Assembly (NCBI GenBank): GCA_022432975.1
Contig: CM039508.1
Span: forward strand, 14,941,549 to 15,005,548
DNA from: Begonia masoniana
Taxonomy: Eukaryota; Streptophyta; Magnoliopsida; Cucurbitales; Begoniaceae
Reading direction: 5' to 3'
Length of the DNA stretch: 64,000 nt
Shown here: positions 9,766-21,617 of the stretch, in pieces
Layout: every line of letters begins with the position of its first letter
Position numbering within the stretch: the first letter of the stretch is position 1
Made by a program: the position numbers and the translations under genes
Notes under the pieces: model-generated
Seen by the model: only the letters and a program-made list of their open reading frames with translations
Told to the model about the DNA's origin: nothing
Database searches by the model: none

Positions 9766-9956
9766 TGTTAGACGAAGAAGAAGAAGAAGAGAATAGTTGT
9801 TTCATTCAAACTCAACTACAACACTTTTACAGAGAGTGTTTTTATATATTTTGCCCTAACAATTACAGAAGAAATAGAGAAGAGAGATAGGACTGGGCCC
9901 GGTTCAGACGAATGGTTCAACATAATCTAGGTCCGGTTCAGACGTATAGTTCAACA
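9766..9956 (-). repeat. Copia 3' LTR
   Basis: TGTTAGACGAAG..GTTCAACA on the plus strand; about 191 bp. The adjoining internal bases read TTTGAGGGGCGA on the minus strand, the polypurine tract. Confidence 0.9.
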
Positions 9957-9970
9957 TCGCCCCTCAAACG
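9957..9970 (-). promoter_or_regulatory. Copia polypurine tract
   Basis: TTTGAGGGGCGA on the minus strand directly before the 3' LTR; primer for plus-strand DNA synthesis. Confidence 0.7.
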
Positions 9971-10500
9971 CACAGGTCGAGGAAGAACCGTGAGTTTGAA
10001 TCGAAGCTCTTGAAAACGAGCAACAGTCGGCGGTTTTGTGAGACAGTTAGCAATTTGATCAGTGGATGAGACATAGGCAAGATTCAGAGACCCGTTGGCA
10101 ACTTTCTCACGAACAAAATGCTGATCAATTTCGACATGCTTGAAACGAGCATGTAGGACTGGATTGGATGTGAGGTTCATGGTGCTAATGTTATCACAGT
10201 AAAGCAAATGAGGAGAATGTGGAAGAAGATGTAGTTCAGTAAGTAGAGATTGAATCCACAATAATTCAGCTGCTCCATGTGCAAGTGCTCGATATTCAGA
10301 CTCCGTACTGGATCGAGAGACAACTTTTTGTTTGAGGACAACCAGGAAATCAGATTGTGACAAAGAAAGATACAGTGAGTACTGGAGCTACGACGATCAT
10401 CAGGACATAAAGCCCAATCAGTATCTGTGTAGCAGTATAAAGAATGATGGACACTTGGTTGAATAAATAATCCCAAATGAGTTGAATCTCACAAATACCA
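9957..10500 (-). pseudogene. Copia RNase H domain
   Basis: The Copia RNase H is recognisable as YTDTDWALCPDDRRSS (about 10380-10450), VVSRSSTESEYRAL, LLYCDN and NPVLHARFKHVEIDQHFV in order on the minus strand. It degrades the RNA of the RNA/DNA hybrid during reverse transcription. At least one frame change separates the two halves near 10360. The domain ends next to the polypurine tract and 3' LTR. Confidence 0.85.
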
Positions 10501-11550
10501 GAGAACTCTTTTGACTGCTTGCATGTGAATATCGGTAGGGGCGTGCATAAACTGGCAAAGTTTGTTAACAACAAATAATATGTCTGGTCTTGTGATAGTG
10601 CAATACTGCAAAGCACCAATGATACTACTATATTAAGTCGCGTTAGGCAGAGGTGTGCTAGCATGAATAGAGAGCAGTGGCAAAGTGAGAGGAGTATTCT
10701 GAGGCTTGGAATTAAGTAAGCCTCTCTTCGTCAGCAAGTCTCGGATATATTTAGTTTGACTGAGATTTAAACCATGAGACTGATGATGAACCTCAATCCC
10801 AAAAAAAAAAAATGCAAGTTGCTGAGATCCTTGATAGCAAACAGCTGAGACAAGTGAGTGATCAACTGAGAAATGAGAGAAGAGGATGAACCTGTCACGA
10901 GAATATCATCAACATATACTAAAACCACAATAATATGAGATGCAGTATGTTAGATAAACATTAACGTATCAGCCTTGGAACCAAGAAAACCTCAATTGAG
11001 AAGAGCAGTACTGAGTTTGAGGAACCAAGCTCGAGGAGATAGTTTCAAACCATATAGGGATAGATGAAATTTACATACATAATCTGGCCGAGTAGTGTAA
11101 CGACCCCAACGGAATCGCCACACAATTCATTACTTAATCTCTTAATCATTTGATTCTTACTTCCATACACCTTGTTCATTATTAGTGTTAATATTATTCT
11201 CTCCTTGTTTTTTTTTTTTTTTTTTTTCAAACATCTCTTGATCTGCATCTACCGATAGAGTTATAGACTCACATCGATCGATGATCACGTGTCCGCCACG
11301 CGACACATCTGATCTCAACCAGCAATAGATATCCACCGGTGGTCACGGGCATTGCACGTGCCTAATTAAAGACATCACCCGGTCTCGAACATATTCCACT
11401 AGATGTTCATATTTACCCTACATCGACCGGTGGACATGTGTGCCTCACGTGACCGATTTAAAACATTACCTGAACATTTAACGACAAGAAAATACTCTAC
11501 ATCTGCCGATCACTAGACGACAAAATAATATCTTCATCTTCCGGTGACTC

Positions 11551-11790
11551 AAATACATTTCATCCACCGAACGCTAGACGACAAAATAACATTCCCAGCA
11601 TCTGGTGAAGAAATACACTTCATCCACCGAACGCTAGACGACAAAATAACATTCCCAACATCCGGTGAAGAAATACACTTCATCCACCGAACGCTAGACG
11701 ACAAATTAACATTCCCAGCATCCGGTGAAGAAATACACTTCATCCACCGAACGCTAGACGACAAATTAACATTTACATCATCGGGTGAGG
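11551..11790. repeat. 60-bp tandem repeat, about 4 copies
   Basis: A unit with CATCCACCGAACGCTAGACG recurs at exact 60-base steps with a few substitutions. It sits where other family-A LTRs have the CTACCGATAG motif array and seems to be a local expansion of it. Confidence 0.9.
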
Positions 11791-12462
11791 AAACAAACTA
11801 CATCTTCCGGTGACGTCATACTACATCTTCCGGTGACGTCACCCGGAAGACTCAATCGTTCAACTCCCATCATTTGACATCCGCCGATGACGTCAGCCGG
11901 ATGATTGCCTCATCCAGCTTCTATCATACGGCAGTAAAACACTATAATCATCAAACGTCTTCATCCGATAGAACATATCACAACTCACCCAATTCTTAAC
12001 TTAGTAACTATAAACCTCAAAGAGTAAGGATCATAAACTCATCCAAAATACGCATAGCGGAAGACTTAAGCAACACAAACCATTCAATAATCCTTAAAGT
12101 CGTATTCAGACTCTAAAGTCAAACCATTCAAATCCGAATCTCATTGTTATAAGAAATTCTGTTCTACTTAGTCATTTGTTTATCATAAACTTTTCTGACT
12201 TACTATGAGTATAACCAGGGAACTTAATCGCCTATCCAGCCTTGCACTGTCACACTGAGCATCCTCCAGCAACCAGCTTTAAACGTTCTCTTGGGATTGG
12301 GAATCCTCACCTATTAACTCTTCACCTACATCATAAGGTTCAGCTATAAGCCTAATGCTTAGTAAGGAATGCATCAATAACATGAATGCATGAATGCATA
12401 TTTCGGAGAAATACATGGTCATAAGTCTTTTCTTGTTCATAATCATCATCCATAATCATGAA

Positions 12463-12631
12463 TCATATTCATCATTCGTAATCATTGTTCATAATCATTG
12501 TTCATATTCATCATTCGTAATCATTGTTCATAATCATTGTTCATATTCATCATTCGTAATCATTGTTCATAATCATTGTTCATATTCATCATTCGTAATC
12601 ATTGTTCATAATCATTGTTCATATTCATCAT
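12463..12631. repeat. 39-bp tandem repeat, about 4.3 copies
   Basis: Units start TCATATTCATCATTCG at 12463, 12502, 12541, 12580 and 12619 (partial). Related family-A LTRs have shorter TTCATATTC runs at the same place, so copy number varies between members. Confidence 0.9.
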
Positions 12632-13160
12632 TTACGTTGTGTGGAATGAGAGAGGATTTGTGCCGGTAAAGGGGGTTCGACAGTGAGTTTGATCATGGTC
12701 CCTACTGCGGGTCGTATTCATATGTCCTTCATTGGACTGTGACATACGCCGAACCGCCCCCAACCCTCATTCAACCACGTTGCAGGGATTTTATCATCTT
12801 ATCTTGTTCATGAGAAAACATGCTTTTAAAACATTTTCAGGTGCATAAAACATTGATAATGCATGAACATGGAAATTCTTAACTCATTCAAGCTACAGAA
12901 TAGAACATTCATCCAGTATAACAACTTACCATTAAACTAAGCGTCAACATAAGTACTAGACTGTAGCATAATAACCTCTAATCGTCATATCAGTTACTAT
13001 CTAGCATCCTTGTGATGTAGGGCCCTATTGGCCGGAAATCCTATACATTCACTTACCTGGTCTCCTTAGCGATTTGAGCTCCTTTCTCTTCAAACTTCTT
13101 CACCTAAAACATTCACATTGCAGTAGTTAAAACAAAATCCTATTAGTCCTAATCACAAGT

Positions 13161-15681
13161 TGTAACGTCCCTTGTAACGACCCTTATTCCTACCCTTAAT
13201 TTCTCGTATAAATTTTTCATTTTACACGTACAAACTTTAAATCTCTCATTCTAGCGGAATAAAACTTTTTAAAGCGTAATTGAGATTACTAACAGCGTTT
13301 GAAATTTTCTTTTTAAAACTAGGTAAAATAAACTTAAAACAATCTATTCAAACGATTAAGTAATAAAGGAAAACATTTAATTTAAAGTTATTTTAAATTT
13401 GATTACTAACAGCGTTTGAAATTTTCTTTTTTAAAACTAGGTAAAATAAACTTAAAACAATCTATTCAAACGATTAAGTAATAAAGGAAAATATTTAATT
13501 TAAAGTTATTTTAAATTTTATTATTTATTTATTTTTTTTATTTTTCCCTTGCATGTTCTGCCAAAATGGCAGAACATGTGGGGATTGCTCGCCACAATTG
13601 TGGCGAGCAATCGCTTGTGGCGATTGATCCCCACAATTGTGGCGATCAATCGCCACCCCCTCTGGAAATTTTCCAGAGGGCTGCGATCACTATCGCCTCC
13701 TGGCGATTTCAAACAGAGGGAGGGGCGACTGTTCGCCTCCCTCAGGCGATTATTCGCCACTGCCTCTGGATTTTGAAATCCAGAGGCATCTTTTCCTTAA
13801 CCACTTCACGCCCTTCACCCTGCTTACACCAATTAAACGCTGAACTCATGTATCACCCAATCTTCACCTTTCACATTCCATTTTTACACATTCCATACAT
13901 TCCTCTAAAACGCATTTCTACATCATAACACTATCATTAACACACTTTACACTCGTCATCCGGTTACCGACTCAAAATACGTTTTAAAACAAATTTCATG
14001 AAAACAAATAGCATGGTTCCGTTTAAACATTTCACATATTCCTCCTGTTTTAAAATACCAAAACATTTCAAAATAGTCACAATTTCCCAAAAGCATTCTA
14101 TCAACTATCCAGATCCAATCAACCTATTTGTTCTAACCATTTCTATCCGAAATAATCCAAAATACCTATGTACATCCCCACGGGTCAAAATCACGCTCCG
14201 ACTGCCAGCGCACTCCCACGGGCCATCTTTCTTCAACATGCTCATACATCAGGCGGAGGGACATCATCCTCACCTGTCTCGAAATAACCTACACCATAGA
14301 GACACCTATGAGATAAAAATCTCAGTAAGCCCTACGTAAATGCTAATGCATGATCATGTATGCTCTGTACTATGAAAATCGTCCATGTCAATGCGTATAT
14401 CCTTACGTGTCAGTCTATGGTTATCGGAAACGCTCGACAGATGGATAGGGAACGTCAAGCGATTAGACAGCCCACACCATCTGAAGGGAGGGAAACCCGC
14501 TCACCACAGAACGCCAGGTCCGAACCTCATCCCCGTTAACCCCATGTCATGGTTGTTTACTGTGATACTTTACTTGTCTTTACATGCATGTTCTTTTCAT
14601 GAAATCCGTGCGTAAATTCATTTTCATGTCGTTTTTAAAACCGTGATGCATGAACAGTTCAAATATAACATAAAGTGAACAATCACATGTGTACCATCAA
14701 GACGATAAATAAACAACATATAAAAACAACTAATCCTAACTACCCATACCCAAAATGATTTAAACAAACAATCCTCAAGGTTCCTCGAGACGACTTTGAC
14801 AGATGGTGTAGGCCTATCGGCCAGAGTAAGTCACGAGAACTTACCTCGCGTCGTTGCACAACGAGCTCCGTCCACGAGCGTTTGTTCACCTATACATTTC
14901 ACAATATACGACGTTAAACTGAGTCTAAATCCTCAAACTTTAAAAACTATTAACTCCTAACTAAAGAAAATTCTCCTAAACTATATTTAAGTTCGTTGAG
15001 GCATTTCATCGAGCAATTCGCGCTCTAGATTACAAAAACTCCATTAATGGGGTTTTTAAGCTCCAATTTATCCAAATCTCCAATACACCTCAACAAACCG
15101 ACGAACTAAGCTCCAATAATAACCATTACGTCTATTAGAGGCATAAATAAGCTCAACCTATCAATTTCAAAAATCGATTCACGTTTTCGACGAAAACCCT
15201 AACAAACCCTAATTGTTTTAAACCTTAGAAATCGATATTTAACGCTCCAAAAGTGTAGGGCCTTACCTAGAGAGCAAAGACGACGAAGAAGCGTGAAGAT
15301 TTGAGTCGCCGGAGGAAGGCAATCGCCGCCGAAATGGAGAATCGTTGGAGGAGGAAGAGAATGTCGCGCGTTGAGGGGGAGGAAATGGAGTTTCGTGGGT
15401 GAGGGGAAAGAATGAAAGGGAATTTGATTTTTTTAATTGGAAATTTTGGTTTGCAATTTACCAAATCACCCTTCACTTAGTTTAAATTTTCTTCTTCCAA
15501 TTGTCTCGTTATTTAACTAGCGATCCTATTTTCTAAAATCCTCATATTTTACCATAAATTCCAATTAATTGTTACGGCTCCGTTAAAACTTTCCGTTTGT
15601 AAAACGGACTTAATTTGACGTACTTACAAAATTGCCGTTTATATTGGAATACAATATAAATCCCGGAAACCGGGTGTTACA
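13161..15681 (-). mobile_element. Solo LTR, family B (gypsy-type)
   Basis: From TGTAACGTCCC to GGGTGTTACA with perfect target duplication CAAGT (13156-13160 and 15682-15686). On the minus strand it begins TGTAACACCCGG. No coding region. A segment of about 100 bases from 13274-13408 is repeated at 13401-13530 (ACTAACAGCGTTTGAAATTT). It shares the CCCACGGGTCAAAA (14178), GAGATAAAAATCTCAGTAAG (about 14310) and GTGTAGGCCTATCGGCCAGAG (14808) landmarks with 19034-21523 and 57073-59714. Confidence 0.85.
13556..13788. repeat. Palindrome cluster in family-B LTR
   Basis: At least five strong inverted repeats in 230 bases: 13557-13575 (TTCTGCCA arms), 13583-13612 (30-bp perfect, GATTGCTCGCCACAA arm), 13619-13654 (36 bp, near perfect, GGCGATTGATC arms), 13658-13680 (CCCTCTGGAAA arms) and 13761-13788 (TGCCTCTGGATTT arms, 2-base loop). 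Confidence 0.88.
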
Positions 15682-16297
15682 CAAGTTATCCTAAGATTTA
15701 ATAGCTAAAGTCATTCCCGAATCCTTAGTCTAATACCCTGTGCAGTTTGAAATCCAAATCCCAGAACAGACAGATTCGGTTATCGATTACTCAGGGGTGG
15801 TTGTTCTAAATGTCCAGAATCGATTAGATAAAAGTATTCCCACTCTTAGATTTCAAATGTTCTTATTATTAGTCGGCCATTGGAAAATCCAAAACTCCAA
15901 TGCCGAGTAGAAAACAGGGCTAACAAACTAACAGATAGCTACGTTGTCTATTGCATACCTCAGGCACAGAGTAGACGAGTAGTGGCAGAGAAAACCGATC
16001 GTCGAAGAGGGTATGCTGAAAGCAGAGAGCAAGAGCTTGGGAAAGAAGAAATCACCGAAAAGGAAGGTGTCGGCTACAGTGGTTTAAATGACGTTTAAGA
16101 CATTTCATTTTTCTTTATATACTGGTCATCACCCTCCATTATTACAACTTTGCCACCCAACCTGGCTGAAGTTGTCAGGTGTTATAAGTAGGGTCAATAA
16201 ATCCTTGTGGCTGAAGCATATACACATCTTCCAAAAGATCACCGTGAAGGAAGGCATTTTGAACATCTAATTGTTTGATGGGCTATTGTCGTGAAAT

Positions 16298-17516
16298 TGT
16301 AACGACCCCTTTTCCCAGCAAGATATTGTCCGCTCTGCGAATTGGGACGTAACCTAATATCCTCCCCTCACAGTTTTGTTTGGGGAGGACTTCCCAGTCG
16401 GTCACCCAACCTGGTACTACTCTCGCCGAAGCACTTTTAACTTCGGAGTTCTTATGGGATCCGTTGTCAATTGTGCTCCAAAACGCGTCTTGCTATCTTG
16501 GGAGGGTCTCTTTACATATGTTTCATTTCCACATACTTCCCCAAGCGATGTGGGATTGTGACGACCCCCTTTTTATGACCCGTCACCTACCGGTTTGCCA
16601 GTGCGAACGTACTGTCATCCGGGTTCCGGTTCGTGCAGCCATCGTACACATACTTACACATCTGGGTCATCACAATCACCCCCCCTCCATTTGTAACGAC
16701 CCATTTTCCCAGCAAGATATTGTCCGCTCTGAGGATTGGGCCGTAGCCCAATATCCTCCCCTCACGGTTTTGTTTGGGGAGGACTTCCCAGTCGGTCACC
16801 CAACCTGGTACTACTCTCGCCGAAGCACTTTTAACTTCGGAGTTCTTATGGGATCCGTTGTCAATTGTGCTCCAAAACGCGTCTTGCTATCTTGGGAGGG
16901 TCTCTTTACATATGTTTCATTTTCACATACTTTCCCAAGCGATGTGGGATTGTGACGACCCCCTTTTTATGACTCGTCACCTTCCAGTTCGCCCGCGCGG
17001 ACGTACTGTCATCCGGGTTCCGGTTCGTGCAGCCATCGTACACATACTTACACATCTGGGTCATCACAATCACCCCCCTTCGGGGGCCCAACGTCCTTGT
17101 TAGCCGCATTTTTGGTTGGGTACAAGCTCTTATACCATTTGTAACGACCCATTTTCCCAGCAAGATATTGTCCGCTCTGAGGATTGGGCCGTAGCCCAAT
17201 ATCCTCCCCTCACGGCTTTGTTTGGGGAGGACTTCCCAGTCGGTCACCCAACCTTGTACTACTCTCGCTGAAGTACTTTTAACTTCGAAGTTCTTATGGG
17301 ATCCATTGTCAATTGTGCTCCAAAACGCGTCTTGCTATCTTGGGAGGGTCTCTTTACATATGTTTCATTTTCACATACTTTCCCAAGCGATGTGGGATTG
17401 TGACGACCCCCTTTTTATGACTCGTCACCTTCCAGTTCGCCCGCGCGGACGTACCACCATCCGGATTCAGGTTCGTGCAGCCATCGTACACATACTTACA
17501 CATCTGGGTCATCACA
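16298..17516 (-). mobile_element. Cassandra TRIM, three-LTR tandem array
   Basis: Three 377-bp LTRs (16298-16674, 16692-17068, 17140-17516) alternate with two internal regions. The second internal region is complete (71 bp, 17069-17139, with degenerate PBS and purine tract); the first is reduced to 17 bp. All carry the reverse complement of the 5S-like segment (GGGATCCGTTGTC.. side). It lies inside the Copia RT; the flanks GTTTT and ATTTC (minus strand) are compatible with a decayed 5-bp duplication. Such arrays form by recombination between LTRs of sister copies. Confidence 0.9.
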
Positions 17517-19033
17517 AAAACAACAATACTAAGAAGAAGTCGAATAGTGGTAGGTTTGATGACAGGGCTAAAAGTCTCATGAAAATCAATCCCCTGTGTT
17601 TGTTGGAAGCTCATTGCAATCAGCCGGGCTTTAAGTCGATCCACTGAACCATCCGAACGAAGTTTAATTGGGTAAACCCACTTTGAACAATTAATCCGAG
17701 AGGTACTTGGTTTTGGAACAAGTGTCCAAGTGCCTTGAGACTGAAGAACATTTAACTCAGTTTGCATCACAACACTCCACTCATCATGTTTAGAGGCTTC
17801 ACTGAAAGAGGATGGTTCACACGGTAAGTTGGTTGTGGTATTGAAGAGAGCTTTCGGTTTAAATATGTCAGACTTTGACCGCGTAACCATTTGATGATCA
17901 TTTATAGACAGCGGATTTGTTAATATTGCAGGTTGGTCAATCCGAGAGGAAGAGAGCGGAGGGACAAATAGAGAGGGAATGACAGTGTTGTTGGGAATAG
18001 AGACGTGTGTAGAACTAGTGGGGGAATTGAGAGACAAGGGATTAAGAGTGGGGAAGGGCGAAGTAGTGGCGATGGGTACTGTGGGTGAAGGTATAAGAGA
18101 AGATGAGCTGGTCGGGAAGGGAAACGAGGTTTCATTAAAAATGACATGTCGTGAGATGTATAGTCGACCAGTTGAAAGCTAAAGGTAAATATAGCCTTTA
18201 TGAGAGCTACTGTAACCAAGGAAGACACAGGAAATCGACCAAAACTCCAACTTGTGAGAGTTGTACGGTCGTAAGAATGGAAAACACTGGCAACCAAAAC
18301 TTCGAAGATGAGAGTAAGATGAAATTTTGGTATAGAGTATTTGAAAGGGAGATTTATGGGAGAGAAATTTGGATGGAAGTCGGTTGATTAGGTAGACAGC
18401 AGTATTAAAGGCAAATGGCCAAAAAGATAAGGGCATTGATACTTGAGTAAGGAGGGTGAGAGCTGTTTCAACAGCGTGTCAATTTTTACGTTCAACATGT
18501 TCGTTTTGTTCGGGGGTGTATGGACAAGAAATTTCATGCAAAATCTCTTGAGTTGAAAACCATTTGGAAAGGGATCGGAATGCACCACCCCAATCTGATC
18601 GAACCCGTTTAATTTTGCAATCAAATTGAGCGAGGATCTTTTTTTGAAAAATAATAAAGGTGTTGCAAGCTTCATTTTTTGAATTGAGATGATATATCCA
18701 GGTAAACCTAGAATAATCATCAATAAAAAGAATAAAATATTTCACACCAGTAATGGATGAAACAGGTGAGGGACCTCACAAATCGGTATGAACCAAATCA
18801 AACATGGCAGAAGCATGAGACAGAGAGTTATAAAACGGTAATTTGTGAGATTTAGCTAACAAACATGATGAACAAAAGTCTTTGAGTTCAGACAAAATGG
18901 ATGGCAAATTACAAATAGATAAAACTAATTTAACAATAGAGAATGAGAGATGTCCCAAATGAGAATGCCATAGGTTGGAGTGGTTGCTGGAGACAATGTG
19001 AAGCTGGGTAGAGGAGGTCCGACAAGGAGGAGG

Positions 19034-21523
19034 TGTAATACCCGACTGTACGGAAATTAATATTTTAATATATGATAGCATTTTTATAAATATGTCGAAT
19101 CAAGTCGGTTTTGCAAAAAGAAAGCGTCATTACGATCCTAATAATTAATATGGATTTTAGGAAAATTTCGGGAATTTTAGGAGTCGTAACGCTAAGTTTA
19201 CGAGAATTACGTCTATCGTGATATAAAGGATACTTCGGTAAAAATAGTAAACGAGGTCCGAATTTCAAACGGACAGTTTTAATAGAACCCAAATAATAAG
19301 TTGGAGTTATTGGAGAAATAAGGAGATTTGAAGAAGTTGAATAGCTAGTTAATTAACGAAACAAAGGACGAAACTAATATAAAAACAATGCAAGGGCAAA
19401 ACGGTAAATTTCCAAGTCAAAATTTTGTTAATTAAAAACCTTCTTCTTCTTCCTCCTTCACCATTTTCACGCCAGAACCTCCCCCTTCGCGATTTCTCTC
19501 TGCCGTCGACGGTTCCTCAACACGCCGCGACCGGTTCGTGCTCCGATCGTCTTGATTCTTCACGTTTCTTCCTCCTCTCGCAACCCTAGGTATGATTCTA
19601 AGGTGTTAGGAAGGTTTATTATAGTTTTTACGGAGATTAAATGATTAGGGTTCGTTTAGAGTTTCCGTTAAAACGTGATTTAGGGTTCGAAATTGATAGG
19701 TATGTCGTGTTTATAGATATAAAGGGCGTATTGAAGGTTATTGAATGAAGTTAGATCGAATTGTGAGAAATGTTAAATTTGAGAATTTGGGGATTTTGGG
19801 GAAAACTCGTAAATGGACGCTTTGTGGTATTGAGCGCAAATTTGTTATAGAAACGCCTCGGTTAGTTGAGTTATAGCTCTAAGAGAAATTCCTTAGTTAA
19901 GGATTTTGCTAGTTCGAGCATTTAATTGTTTAAGCTCGTTTTAACGACAATTTGGTGAAATTGCTCTAGATGAACGCTCGTGGACGGAGCTTGGATTGCA
20001 TCGGACACGTGGTAAGTTCTCGTGATCTTCTCTGGCCGATTGGCCTACACCGTACGTCGAGGTCATCTCGAGGAGTTTTGGTGACGTGTTTGTTTAATTT
20101 GCTTTGGTGGGGTAGTTAGGTTTAGTTTTCTTTATAGTTTATGTTTCTATAGTCTTGATGGTATATATGCTGTATGTTTAAATTATGCCATTAACTGTTC
20201 ACGCATCACGGTTTTAAATTATGCATAGAAAATGAATTTCCGCACAATGTTTTAAAGAAAATGGCGATGCGACCTGGAGAGGGGCTATTGATCTATTGTG
20301 TAGGCACGAAGGGGTTTGTCACACCGCATCTAATATGTACTCATACAGTTATGGGTCATGCGAGATGGGGCTCAGGCACGGCTGTACGTGTTGTAAGCGT
20401 GTACCCCCCTCCTCTAGATGGAAAGGGTAGTCCGACCGCTGGATGTGCCCTCTCCGGTTAGGGGGTTGAGATCTCGGTGACAACCAGAGTAAAGATAATG
20501 AAATGATGCATGATTTACGAACTCATATGCACAGCACGCATTGCATTTACGTAGAGCTTACTGAGATTTTTATCTCATAGTGTGTCTGTATGGTGTAGGT
20601 GACTTCGACATAGGTGAGGACGAGATCCCTCCACTTGAGGAGTGACGCAGTTGACGGAGGATGGTTGTGGGAGTGTGCTGGCGCAGTCGAGGCGCATCTT
20701 GACCTGTGGGACTCATGGTTAGATGTTTTGAGGGTTTTTGGGAATTGTCGGGCTGATGGTTGTATAGAAACATTTTAGGGTGTTTGGTTCTGATAGTTGA
20801 TAGGTTTATGTTTGAGTTTTTAAACGTTTTGGAAAACTCGTTTTGTAAAATGTTTGATAATAGGGATATGTTCGGTTTTTTAAACATATCCATGCAGTTC
20901 GTTTGCAGGAAAATATATTTCGTTTTAAATGTGTTTTGAGTTATTATTTTGGTTGATTGAAGAAGTGAGGAGTGATGAGATTTTGAGTGAGTTATGTTAG
21001 GTTGTATATTTGATGAAATGGTGAAGAGTTGATTTAGTGTATGGGGAAGCAGGTGAATAGAAGGGAAGAAGAATGAGCGAAGAAGAAAGAAGGGAGGCAG
21101 AGGAGATGGCGATCGATCGCCCAAGGGTGGGGATCGATCGCCCCTTACAGTCGCCGCTCCCTATAAAAATCCAGGGAGTGTGGCGAACGTTCGCCACAAT
21201 GAGGGGCGAACGTTCGCCGCCTTGTTTTCCAAACTGGCGATCAATCGCCTGTTTATGGGCGATCGATCGCCCCTCATATTTGGGACAAACGTCCCTTTTT
21301 GCCCTCTGCCTATTTTTATTTTAGTTTTTAATTGTTTTAAATTTGTTTTATAATTGTTTTAAGTTTTGTTTTAAATAGTTTATAAACATAGACTCCGTCG
21401 ATTTCAATTCCGATTTCGATTCCGACATTAAAATTTTTATTTCCGCTAAAACGCTAAGTTTAAAATTTTAAGTATAAAAAAAAATAATACGGGAAAAATG
21501 GGTACAGTGTTAGGGTCGTCACA
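19034..21523 (+). mobile_element. Solo LTR, family B, inserted in the Copia integrase
   Basis: It runs from TGTAATACCCGACTG to GGGTCGTCACA; flanks GGAGG and TGAGG agree at four of five positions, consistent with a target duplication. It is in the opposite orientation to 13161-15681 and 57073-59714, with which it shares long blocks. Splice-donor-like CCTAGGTATG (about 19586) and GTGGTAAGT (about 20010) are present. No coding capacity. Confidence 0.85.
21108..21272. repeat. GGCGATCGATCGCC / GGCGAACGTTCGCC palindrome cluster
   Basis: Perfect short palindromes at 21108-21121, 21180-21197, 21205-21218 and 21257-21272, plus GGCGATCAATCGCC near 21236, at the position matching the cluster in 13161-15681. 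Confidence 0.88.
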
Positions 21524-21617
21524 TGAGGAGAGCAAACTCGGTAAAGACCATTGTCAATGATTCCTCGGAGGAGAATTTTGTGAGACACTTGATCATTGAC
21601 CACAAAAAAGGAAGAAT

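Larger units (their letters stand above)
11096..16186 (-). mobile_element. Solo LTR, family A, inserted in the Copia RT, itself carrying a family-B solo LTR
   Basis: It runs from TGTAACGACCCC to GTGTTATA (last CA changed to TA) with a perfect target duplication AGTAG (11091-11095 and 16187-16191). Landmarks shared with the other family-A LTRs are the CCTAATGCTTAGTAAGGA segment near 12350, GTGCCGGTAAAGGGGGTTCG near 12660 and GTCGGCTACAGTG near 16067. Removing the insert at 13161-15681 leaves about 2.57 kb. There is no internal region and no coding capacity. Confidence 0.88.
10501..18175 (-). pseudogene. Copia reverse transcriptase, split by two insertions
   Basis: On the minus strand the N-terminal RT is at about 17517-17900 (WTLVPKP, KWVYPIKLRSDGSVDRLKARL, GIDFHETFSPVIKPTTIRLLLSI). 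The Cassandra array at 16298-17516 interrupts it here. The next piece (16297-16187) reads [19 protein letters not shown], followed by the solo LTR at 11096-16186. The RT then resumes below 11095 with SLYGLKLSPRAWF and the catalytic VYVDDILVT near 10900-10930. Several stops and frame changes remain within the pieces. 17900-18175 is the integrase-RT linker. This domain copies element RNA to DNA; it is dead here. Confidence 0.85.
18176..21617 (-). pseudogene. Copia integrase, split by a family-B solo LTR
   Basis: The pre-integrase segment (VSHKILLRGIIDNGLYRV) is at 21617-21524. The frame then jumps over the solo LTR 19034-21523 to 19033-18176, which holds the HHCC zinc domain (LWHSHLGHL, CSSCLLAKSHKLPF) and the catalytic core (HTDL, then FIDDYSRFTW, RSDWGGAF and VERK). 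Integrase joins element DNA to the genome. A stop follows HTDL (near 18773), another follows ERKN, and the usual Asn and Glu near the second catalytic Asp are replaced by Trp and Ala. Clearly inactive. Confidence 0.85.

Noticed and set aside
11544..11813. CRISPR-like array at the 60-bp repeat
   Set aside because: The repeat has no unique spacers and this is a plant nuclear LTR; it is a tandem minisatellite.
13521..13928. Short frames in family-B LTR palindrome clusters
   Set aside because: Overlapping frames in all directions across hairpins; no motif.
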